From: Prolixibacteraceae bacterium
Lineage (GTDB): Bacteria > Bacteroidota > Bacteroidia > Bacteroidales > Prolixibacteraceae
NCBI GenBank assembly: GCA_017998095.1
Contig: JAGODU010000201.1
Location: forward strand, 1-6,849
Direction of reading: 5' to 3'
DNA: 6,849 nucleotides
The position numbers were made by a program, and so were the translations under genes. Positions 1 through 5,664 of the stretch are shown piece after piece. The notes under the pieces are model-generated. The model saw nothing but the letters and a program-made list of their open reading frames with translations. It made no database searches and had not been told where the DNA came from. The first letter of the stretch is position 1, and every line of letters starts with the position of its first letter.

Positions 1-656
1 GGCACGAGATAGTTTTAACAATCGACATTGACAATTCTAACGAGTTTACTCATGAAAACCTTATAAAAGCAGATGTAGCCATTGCTTTTACTATTCCTGA
101 AACAGCAATTGAATGTTATTTAAAATGTTTCGACAGTGGTATTCCTGTTGTAAGCGGAACAACAGGCTGGATAGATAAATGGGATAAGGTAGTTTCATAT
201 TGTAAAGAAAAAAACACTGCATTTTTTTATTCTTCAAATTTTAGTCTTGGAGTAAATATATTTTTTGAATTGAATAAATTATTGGCAAGGTTAATGAAAC
301 CCTTTACCCAATATGAAGCAGAGATGGTTGAAATTCATCATACTAAAAAGCTTGATTCTCCCAGCGGAACAGCAATATCATTAGCAGAAGATCTTATTTC
401 GGAAAGAGAAGACATCATTGGTTGGGTAAATGAATCAACTCACGGATCCCACCAGTTGGGAATTATTTCTGTCAGGGAAGGAGATGTTCCTGGTATCCAT
501 ACAATAAAATACGATTCTGATGTAGATAGCATTGAAATTACACACAATGCAAAAAACAGATCAGGTTTTGCTTTTGGAGCTGTACTTGCAGCAGAATTTG
601 TTGCAGGCAAAAAAGGAATCTTTTCAATGAGAGATTTGCTTAAACTAGAAGTATAA
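1..656 (+). CDS. dapB: 4-hydroxy-tetrahydrodipicolinate reductase (DapB), 5'-truncated
   Basis: The gene enters from the left edge; the first full codon is at 3 and the TAA stop at 654-656, leaving 217 residues. DapB reduces 4-hydroxy-tetrahydrodipicolinate with NAD(P)H in the cytoplasm, on the route to diaminopimelate and lysine. Visible family motifs are the SGTTGW segment (codons 153-170), SSNFSLGVN just before the catalytic domain, and EIHHTKKLDSPSGTA (330-374). By alignment with E. coli DapB from memory, the first His (336-338) is the proton donor/acceptor, the second Lys (348-350) the catalytic lysine, and SGTA the substrate-binding loop. Bacteroidota DapB is about 240 residues, so roughly the first 20-25, with the glycine-rich nucleotide-binding motif, lie outside the window. 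A TTG at 270 is internal, since homology continues upstream of it. It is the first visible gene of an operon with lepB 20 bp downstream. Confidence 0.95.
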   Translation, partial: HEIVLTIDIDNSNEFTHENLIKADVAIAFTIPETAIECYLKCFDSGIPVVSGTTGWIDKWDKVVSYCKEKNTAFFYSSNFSLGVNIFFELNKLLARLMKPFTQYEAEMVEIHHTKKLDSPSGTAISLAEDLISEREDIIGWVNESTHGSHQLGIISVREGDVPGIHTIKYDSDVDSIEITHNAKNRSGFAFGAVLAAEFVAGKKGIFSMRDLLKLEV

Positions 657-676
657 AAGATTATAAATAAGATATT

Positions 677-2020
677 ATGAAGAAAGTTCATATCAGCAAA
701 TGGGTGAAATTTGCCTTTTGGGGTTTATTATACCTCTTATGGGTTATATGGTTAGGAAATTATTGGTTCCTGATTGGCCTGGGAATCATATTTGACATTT
801 ACATCACAAAAAAAGTTCACTGGGCTTTCTGGAAAAAAAAGAATCCGCCCAACGGAAAGCAAACTAAAACTGTTGAATGGATAGATGCCATAATATTTGC
901 AGTTATTGCAGCTTCATTCATACGTTTATTTTTTATTGAAGCTTATGTTATTCCGACATCTTCAATGGAAAAATCAATGATGGTAGGCGATTATCTTTTT
1001 GTAAGTAAAGTTTCATACGGACCAAAAATGCCCAATACGCCGCTTTCTGTACCGTTTGTTCACCAATCGATGCCAATGACCAACTATAAGGTTAACTCAT
1101 ACGTAGAATGGATTAAAAAGCCTTATAAACGCTTGGCAGGATTAAGAAAAATTAAAAACGACGATGTAGTTGTATTCAACTTCCCTGAAGGAGATACCGT
1201 TGCCCTGAATTTCCCAAGTCAGAATTATTATGAACTTTGCCGGATGTATGGCAGAGACAGGGTCATTTCTGATGAAAGAAATTTTGGTAAAATAGTTTCC
1301 CGACCTGTAGACAAAAAGGAAAACTATATAAAAAGATGTATTGCTATTCCGGGCGACAGGCTTGAAATAATTGACGGCGATGTACATATTAACGGGAAAA
1401 TACAGAAGAGTCTGAACGGTAAACAATATAATTACATTGTAACCACTGACGGCTCTTTGCTTAATACAAAAATTCTGGATAAGCTTAAAGTTGCTAATGC
1501 AGACAGAGAAATGTATTCCGGAGGGAGATATATATTCCCGCTGACTGATAAACAGGTTTCTGAATTTAAGCAATTAAAGAATGTAACTTCAGTTGAAAGG
1601 TTTGTTGCTCCTAAAGGCAATTATGATTCTGCAATATTTCCACATTCTCCTGATTACCAGTGGAATGTTGATAACTTTGGACCACTTGATATTCCTAAGA
1701 AAGGCACAACGGTAAACATCAATAAGACTAACTGGCCAATATATGAAAGGATAATAGATGTTTATGAAGGCAATGATGTTAAGGTTTCAGGAGAAGATAT
1801 TTATATTAATGGCGAAAAGGCTTCACAATATACATTCAAACTTGATTATTACTGGATGATGGGTGATAACAGACATAAATCGGCCGATTCAAGATATTGG
1901 GGTTTTGTGCCTGTAGACCATGTTGTGGGAAGTGCAGCATTTATATGGATGTCGCTTGACAAGGATAAGAAATTTCCTTCTAATATCAGATTCAACAGGG
2001 TATTCAGAGGAGTGAAATAA
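677..2020 (+). CDS. lepB: Signal peptidase I (S26 family), long Bacteroidota form
   Basis: This 447-residue inner-membrane protease removes signal peptides from exported proteins by a Ser/Lys dyad. The dyad is visible: Ser96 in PTSSME (93-98) and Lys219 in YIKRCIAIPGD (217-227). Box E, GDNRHKSADSR, is at 396-406 and is followed by a WGFVP segment. There are three hydrophobic segments, about 11-28 and 30-43 (a probable hairpin) and 70-90, the last leading directly into the catalytic Ser as in other S26 enzymes. The protein is much longer than typical enzymes of about 200-320 residues. Extra sequence lies between Ser96 and Lys219 and between Lys219 and box E, and the strand motif ending in ING occurs twice (VHING 236-240, IYING 375-379). 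ATG at 677 is chosen because it is 20 bp after dapB and gives a positively charged N-terminus before the first membrane segment. No Shine-Dalgarno is seen, as is normal for Bacteroidota. Confidence 0.95.
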   Translation: MKKVHISKWVKFAFWGLLYLLWVIWLGNYWFLIGLGIIFDIYITKKVHWAFWKKKNPPNGKQTKTVEWIDAIIFAVIAASFIRLFFIEAYVIPTSSMEKSMMVGDYLFVSKVSYGPKMPNTPLSVPFVHQSMPMTNYKVNSYVEWIKKPYKRLAGLRKIKNDDVVVFNFPEGDTVALNFPSQNYYELCRMYGRDRVISDERNFGKIVSRPVDKKENYIKRCIAIPGDRLEIIDGDVHINGKIQKSLNGKQYNYIVTTDGSLLNTKILDKLKVANADREMYSGGRYIFPLTDKQVSEFKQLKNVTSVERFVAPKGNYDSAIFPHSPDYQWNVDNFGPLDIPKKGTTVNINKTNWPIYERIIDVYEGNDVKVSGEDIYINGEKASQYTFKLDYYWMMGDNRHKSADSRYWGFVPVDHVVGSAAFIWMSLDKDKKFPSNIRFNRVFRGVK

Positions 2021-2026
2021 TTCTTA

Positions 2027-2668
2027 ATGACTTCAGGGAATAAAATAGCGTTGCTACCCCTGGCATATCTTCCTCCTGTTGGATATTTCTCTTTAATGGA
2101 AAAATATCCAACAGGAGTTAAAATTGAACAATGGGATAGTTATCACAAGCAAACATACAGAAACAGATGCAGAATATCAGGTGCTAACGGAATACTTGAT
2201 CTGGTAATACCTGTTGTAAAAAACAGCGGTCAAAAGACCCTGGTTAAAGATGTCAGGATTGATTACTCAACCCGATGGCAGGCTAATCACTGGAAATCTA
2301 TAATTTCTGCTTATAATTCATCACCATTTTTTGAATATTATGCTGATGATTTTATTTCTTTTTATGACAAGAAATGGGATTATCTGATTGATTTCAATAT
2401 TGAAATTTTAGTTCTGCTATGTGAACTCCTGAATATTAAAAAGAACTTCACATTGACAGAAGGTTTTGAGAAAGAAGTTGCCGGTGCAGATGATTACAGA
2501 GAAATAATTTCTCCAAAGACTAATATCAATTCAAACATATTGCCTGTTAAATCCAGAAATTATCATCAGACTTTTATTGAAAAGTTTGGATTTATTGAAA
2601 ACCTGAGCATTATCGATCTTTTATTTAATGAAGGACGAATGTCGGGGGAGATTATTAAAATCAGTTGA
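2027..2668 (+). CDS. WbqC-like family protein
   Basis: The product is 213 residues, the usual length for the WbqC-like family (PF08889 from memory). Recognisable segments are the N-terminal LPLAYLPPVGYF (10-21), the central YHKQTYRNRC block followed by ANG and a VIPV strand, RWQANHWKSI with SPFFEYY, and a C-terminal YHQTFIEKFGF with LSIIDLLFNEG. There is no signal peptide or membrane segment, so it is probably cytoplasmic. The family is named after genes in O-antigen clusters, but its biochemical activity is unknown to me; a role in envelope glycan synthesis would be inference only. It starts 6 bp after the lepB stop, so it is almost certainly co-transcribed and probably translationally coupled. 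The gene contains a perfect 16-bp inverted repeat close to its start. Its stop lies 4 bp from the stop of the convergent DUF4907 gene. Confidence 0.88.
   Translation: MTSGNKIALLPLAYLPPVGYFSLMEKYPTGVKIEQWDSYHKQTYRNRCRISGANGILDLVIPVVKNSGQKTLVKDVRIDYSTRWQANHWKSIISAYNSSPFFEYYADDFISFYDKKWDYLIDFNIEILVLLCELLNIKKNFTLTEGFEKEVAGADDYREIISPKTNINSNILPVKSRNYHQTFIEKFGFIENLSIIDLLFNEGRMSGEIIKIS
2073..2117 (+). repeat. Perfect 16-bp inverted repeat (hairpin) inside the wbqC-like CDS
   Basis: CTCCTGTTGGATATTT (2073-2088) is followed after a 13-nt loop by its exact reverse complement (2102-2117). In the mRNA it would form an uninterrupted 16-bp stem, 47-91 nt from the start codon, covering codons 16-31 (P16 to V31). 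Neither strand has a T-run directly after the stem, so it does not look like an intrinsic terminator. It could influence translation or RNA stability, or be a relic of template switching during replication. Confidence 0.85.
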
Positions 2669-2672
2669 ATCT

Positions 2673-3041
2673 TCAATTAATAGCAATTCCCATGCTATCT
2701 ATTTCTGCAACGGAAATAGCCGGATTTTTCTTGTTAATCAGTTTGTCAGTGACCAGCTTGCCACATTTAAAAGCATCATCTTTTGATTTGAAACGTACAA
2801 TTCCGGAAACACCGGGGATTACATCCTGATAAATGAAACGACTGGAATCAATATAAACTTCATAGCCCCAGCCTTTGTCATCTACCTGAAATACTTTAAA
2901 AGAAACGGAATGAGATTTAATAATATTAGAAGTCCCGGCTGGAGTATAGCCGGGACTTTTTGAATTATGTATTATTGTAGCAATAATAGTTATGGTCAGG
3001 ATAATTCCTGTTGAAATGACAACTTTTAATTTGTTAGTCAT
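2673..3041 (-). CDS. DUF4907 family membrane-anchored protein
   Basis: The 122-residue product has a short basic N-terminus, one hydrophobic segment at about 7-25 without a lipobox Cys or clear cleavage site (a probable signal anchor), a linker rich in Ser, Pro and Gly, then a small domain at about 46-118. That domain has the pattern I associate with DUF4907: GWGYEVYIDSSRFIYQ, then IPGVSG, a phenylalanine, and KSKDDAFKCGKLVTDKL, ending in a segment containing P-A-I-S-V. Its function is unknown to me. The start overlaps the end of the upstream Kelch gene by 8 bp (3034-3041), implying translational coupling and a shared job. The codons for about residues 28-38 also contain a strong hairpin that acts as a plausible terminator on the opposite strand. 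The family call comes from remembered pattern, not a search. Confidence 0.8.
   Translation of the reverse strand: MTNKLKVVISTGIILTITIIATIIHNSKSPGYTPAGTSNIIKSHSVSFKVFQVDDKGWGYEVYIDSSRFIYQDVIPGVSGIVRFKSKDDAFKCGKLVTDKLINKKNPAISVAEIDSMGIAIN
2930..2961 (+). terminator. Intrinsic terminator for the dapB-lepB-wbqC-like operon, embedded in the opposing gene
   Basis: On the plus strand, AGTCCCGGCT (2931-2940) and AGCCGGGACT (2948-2957) form a perfect GC-rich 10-bp stem with a 7-nt loop. An A-T pair (2930/2958) extends it, and the stem runs directly into TTTTT (2957-2961). This is the classic Rho-independent layout. It lies about 260-290 bp beyond the wbqC-like stop. On the minus strand the stem is followed by CTAATATT instead of a U-tract, so the signal favours plus-strand termination. 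Confidence 0.75.
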
Positions 3042-4029
3042 CAGTATTTTTTTCTAATGAAGGCTGGAATAAATAACAGTCATCAAGGAAGTTTGTTCCG
3101 TTACGGCCACCTACGATATAAATAACATCGTTGATTACGAAATGACCGGCACCTTCTCTTGTAACATTTGATTCGATACTTGATTTTTGTGTCCATTCCT
3201 TTGAAACAGGATCCCATTCATAAGCTGAAGCAAGAGCAGCTCCTGATGTAGTACCACCAATTAAATACATTTTTGATTCAGAGAATTCAAGTATTGCATT
3301 GTAACGTTCAACACCTTTTAGTCCGCCGTAATCTTCATCATTTACGTCATATTCATCGTCCCATGTATCAGTTACAGGGTCATATACCCAGAAGTCGTTT
3401 AGTACTGTGCTGTGATTTCCACTAACAACGTAACCTTTATTCTGATATCCTACAGAATTGGCACTTCTTCTTTTTTCTCCCTGTATTGCAGAGATTTTTG
3501 TCCATTCTCCGTTATTGAGTTTATAGAAGTCGTTGTAATATTTTTTGCTTATCTGATTGTATCCTGTGCCAACATATACGTCTTCTCCGAGAGTAAAAGC
3601 TGTAGCCCAGCGTCTTAAGCCACCGGGGAAATCGGCAACCTGTTTCCATTCGTTTGTTGCAGGATCATATTCCCAAAAATCGCCTAAATCATTATCTCCG
3701 TCATATCCAAGACCGGCATATCCTTTTGAACTGGTTGAAGCAGAAACGCCATACGCTCTTGGAGTTCCGGGAAAATCTTTTACTTGTGTCCATGAATCTT
3801 TCTGTGGGTCGTATTTCCAAAAATCTGATAAAAAGGTTTTACCATTTATTCCCATACCCCAATATCCATATCCATTTATTGAAAATGATGTACCTTCTGA
3901 ACGGGGGAATCCTTCAAAATATGCTTTTTTTACCCAATTTCCTATCTCAGTAAATTCTGTATCTTCTTCGTCACATGCTATGAATAAAGAAGTTAAAACA
4001 ACGAGGATTAATAAATTTCTAAATTTCAT
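3034..4029 (-). CDS. Kelch-repeat beta-propeller lipoprotein
   Basis: The 331-residue product begins with a lipoprotein signal: hydrophobic residues 5-17, then LFIAC with the lipidated Cys at 19. The mature N-terminus is very acidic (CDEEDTE, 19-25), which resembles lipoprotein surface-export signals described in Bacteroidota. The rest is six Kelch repeats of about 46-54 residues, roughly 46-91, 92-140, 141-188, 189-242, 243-291 and 292-324. Each has hydrophobic strands, a G-G or G-x-G turn and a D-F-W-x-Y-D-P type motif followed by W (for example DFWKYDP 69-75, DFWEYDP 117-123, DFWVYDP 212-218). Six repeats suit a closed propeller, probably a binding scaffold; no catalytic site is apparent. 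The repeats show at DNA level near 3377, 3662 and 3808. The gene is promoter-proximal in its unit, with DUF4907 downstream overlapping by 8 bp, and is divergent from the DUF4270 gene. Confidence 0.9.
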   Translation of the reverse strand: MKFRNLLILVVLTSLFIACDEEDTEFTEIGNWVKKAYFEGFPRSEGTSFSINGYGYWGMGINGKTFLSDFWKYDPQKDSWTQVKDFPGTPRAYGVSASTSSKGYAGLGYDGDNDLGDFWEYDPATNEWKQVADFPGGLRRWATAFTLGEDVYVGTGYNQISKKYYNDFYKLNNGEWTKISAIQGEKRRSANSVGYQNKGYVVSGNHSTVLNDFWVYDPVTDTWDDEYDVNDEDYGGLKGVERYNAILEFSESKMYLIGGTTSGAALASAYEWDPVSKEWTQKSSIESNVTREGAGHFVINDVIYIVGGRNGTNFLDDCYLFQPSLEKNTDD

Positions 4030-4067
4030 TTTTTACAATATTTTATTAAAACTATAAAATGTTTTTG

Positions 4068-4083
4068 CTTTCTAATCAGAAAG
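4068..4083 (-). other. Small hairpin in the leader of the Kelch gene
   Basis: CTTTCT (4068-4073) and AGAAAG (4078-4083) are exact reverse complements around a 4-nt loop. In the minus-strand transcript this lies about 40-55 nt upstream of the Kelch start codon. The stem is short and AT-rich, so a regulatory role is only possible. Confidence 0.3.
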
Positions 4084-4098
4084 ATTTATTACACTGTT

Positions 4099-4116
4099 TA
4101 ATGGTCGACAAATATA
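4099..4116 (-). promoter_or_regulatory. Promoter for the Kelch-DUF4907 unit (Bacteroidota -7 element)
   Basis: Read on the minus strand, TATATTTG (4116-4109) matches the Bacteroidota -7 consensus TAnnTTTG and continues into TCGACCATTA. Transcription would start near 4102-4105, giving a leader of about 75 nt before the Kelch ATG. I see no convincing TTTG at the expected -33 position, so this side of the promoter is weak or depends on an activator. The element is nearly the same as the one facing the DUF4270 gene. Confidence 0.6.
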
Positions 4117-4143
4117 GAAATTTTAATGGAATATGATTCCCGC

Positions 4144-4182
4144 TTTAACATTTTTTAAGAAGTTATGTTAAAGAATGTTAAA
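4144..4182. repeat. Triple ATGTTAAA motif between the divergent promoters
   Basis: TTTAACATT (4144-4152) is the exact reverse complement of AATGTTAAA (4174-4182), 21 bp apart. A further direct ATGTTAAA copy lies at 4165-4172, 10 bp (one helical turn) before the last. This sits between the two predicted -7 elements, where a shared operator could lie. The surroundings are very AT-rich, so chance is a real alternative. Confidence 0.4.
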
Positions 4183-4230
4183 TAAGCAATATTAGATAAA
4201 ATTTAGTGCTTCCTGAATCTATTTTATTCT

Positions 4231-4248
4231 TACTTTTGTCGACTATTA
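4231..4248 (+). promoter_or_regulatory. Promoter for the DUF4270-outer-membrane protein unit (Bacteroidota -7 element)
   Basis: TACTTTTG (4231-4238) matches TAnnTTTG exactly and continues as TCGACTATTA. A transcription start near 4242-4245 would leave about 30 nt before ATG 4275. This also argues against a GTG at 4206 as the gene start, because that codon lies upstream of the -7 element. No good -33 TTTG is visible. Fifteen of 18 positions match the divergent promoter at 4099-4116. Confidence 0.65.
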
Positions 4249-4274
4249 GAAATTTCAAATTATATCCACGATTT

Positions 4275-5660
4275 ATGATGAAAATTAAATATTTGATTTT
4301 AATCGTTACGGCATTGATCTTTAGTTCCTGTGAGTTTACTGATTCACCATTCAAATATAACGTTGGAAACGACTTTATTGAAAACAATGTAAGGGTTATA
4401 ATGATTGATACTCTTACTGTAAAAACATACACTACCGCTATTGATTCTATTGCAACTTCACAGACACAAAGAATTCTTGCCGGACGTTTTAAAAACAAAT
4501 ACGGCATGATTACTTATTGTGAATCTTATTTCAGACTTGACCCTTCAGGCAGTCAGTTCTTTGATGAAACTTCTGTTTTCGATTCAGCTTGTTTTATTCT
4601 TAATGTCGATGGATATAATATGGGAGATACTACAAAATTATGCCAGTTTGAAATATATCGTCTGACAGAAGAAATTGATGTTGACGAAGAAACTGAAATG
4701 ATTTACAATACACGTCAGTATAAGCATGAAAATCAACCATTGGCTACTTTTTCACTCGACCTGAGCGATGATGATGTTGATTCTGTTTGCATCAGGTTGT
4801 CTGATGTTTTCGGGAAAACTCTTTATGATATGGCATATAATGAAGATGAAGATCAGGATGGAAATATCATACTCGATGATGCTGAAGCATTTAAAGAAAT
4901 TTATAAGGGCTTTGTTATTAAACCACTCAAAGATAATGTTTCCTGTGTAGTTGGTTTTAATGCTGATCCCGACTCATCACTATGCCCAAGATTAAGGGTT
5001 TATTATCATGATAACTCCATGGACGATGATATGAGTTTCGAATTTTCTCTTGAGAAAAATACAATGTCAGCGTCTAATACAAATAACTATTATAGTTCAA
5101 ACTATATTAAAAATGACTATAGTGAATTTGTAATTAAAGATATACCAACTGATGAAGAAATGACGTCCTCTGAACAAACTAACAATCTTACATTTCTTCA
5201 GGGTGGAACAAATCTTCGCACGAGGATAGAAATTCCCTATATAAACAATTTATATCACCTTGGAATTGGCTCTATAATTAAAGCTGAAATTTGTTTCAGA
5301 CCGGTTAACGGTTCTTTTGAAAACCGTACTGATTTGCCTGACTCACTTGAAATATATGTTGTTGATGATATTAACAGGAGCTTTGGACAATTATATAAAG
5401 TAGGAACTTCTGAAAAGACATATTCAGAACTCCATTATAATGAAATATTTAAACATGATACCTATTATTCATTTGACATTTCTCAATATCTTGTTGACGA
5501 ATACATGGATAGAGGTGATCCAAAATACTCTCTTTTATTATCATTACCTCAGAAAACAATAAATGAAAATGTTACACAGTTAATCTTTGGTGATCAAAAT
5601 CACCCGACGAATGACCTGACAATGAAAGTTTATATTTCTACTTATAATATAACGGAATAA
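4275..5660 (+). CDS. DUF4270 family lipoprotein
   Basis: From ATG 4275 the product is 461 residues. An ATG at 4278 is equally possible and changes it by one residue. The N-terminus is a lipoprotein signal: MMKIK, a hydrophobic stretch, then FSSC with Cys19 as the lipid site. I assign DUF4270 (PF14092 from memory) on its pattern: IDTLTV (44-49) followed by T-A-I-D-S, AGRFKNKYG (69-77), F-D-S-A (102-105), YNMGDTT (114-120) leading to FEIYRL, and FKEIYKGFVIKP (206-217). No enzymatic motif is seen. Residues 191-202 (DEDQDGNIILDD) fit an EF-hand calcium loop. It is probably anchored in the outer membrane. Codons 4206-4274 in the same frame are open but lie over the promoter, so the GTG at 4206 was not used. 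The downstream barrel gene starts 4 bp after the stop, so the two are co-expressed and probably cooperate. Confidence 0.85.
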   Translation: MMKIKYLILIVTALIFSSCEFTDSPFKYNVGNDFIENNVRVIMIDTLTVKTYTTAIDSIATSQTQRILAGRFKNKYGMITYCESYFRLDPSGSQFFDETSVFDSACFILNVDGYNMGDTTKLCQFEIYRLTEEIDVDEETEMIYNTRQYKHENQPLATFSLDLSDDDVDSVCIRLSDVFGKTLYDMAYNEDEDQDGNIILDDAEAFKEIYKGFVIKPLKDNVSCVVGFNADPDSSLCPRLRVYYHDNSMDDDMSFEFSLEKNTMSASNTNNYYSSNYIKNDYSEFVIKDIPTDEEMTSSEQTNNLTFLQGGTNLRTRIEIPYINNLYHLGIGSIIKAEICFRPVNGSFENRTDLPDSLEIYVVDDINRSFGQLYKVGTSEKTYSELHYNEIFKHDTYYSFDISQYLVDEYMDRGDPKYSLLLSLPQKTINENVTQLIFGDQNHPTNDLTMKVYISTYNITE

Positions 5661-5664
5661 GCCG

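Noticed and set aside
1..8. GGCACGAG at the left edge resembles a common cDNA-library adapter remnant.
   Set aside because: The bases from 3 on read in frame as H-E-I-V-L, matching the expected DapB strand after the nucleotide-binding motif, so they are genuine gene sequence.
270..272. TTG as the start of a short dapB.
   Set aside because: DapB homology (SGTTGW, SSNFSLGVN) continues in frame upstream to the window edge; the gene is cut by the window, not short.
1142..1573. Minus-strand open frame of 143 codons within lepB.
   Set aside because: It is antisense to catalytic parts of signal peptidase I and has no recognisable motif or start context.
2680..2698. ATAGCA/TGCTAT 6-bp stem just after the convergent stops, as a terminator.
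   Set aside because: The stem is short and AT-rich and is followed only by a mixed CTATTTCTG sequence. The hairpin at 2930-2961 is a far better terminator.
3557..4057. Plus-strand open frame of 166 codons opposite the Kelch gene.
   Set aside because: The Kelch repeats fix the coding strand as minus. The long antisense frame follows from codon bias and repeated W, Y, D and P codons.
4206..4208. GTG as the start of a longer DUF4270 protein.
   Set aside because: It lies upstream of the predicted -7 element and would bury the lipoprotein signal 23 residues inside the protein. ATG 4275 gives a normal lipoprotein N-terminus.
4030..4274. A small RNA or riboswitch in the divergent intergenic region.
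   Set aside because: Beyond the short leader hairpin and the motif repeats there is no extended structure, and the two promoters account for the space.
4178..4507. Minus-strand open frame of 109 codons across the DUF4270 start.
   Set aside because: It overlaps the promoter and start of a well-supported gene, and its translation resembles no family I know; it is an antisense shadow.
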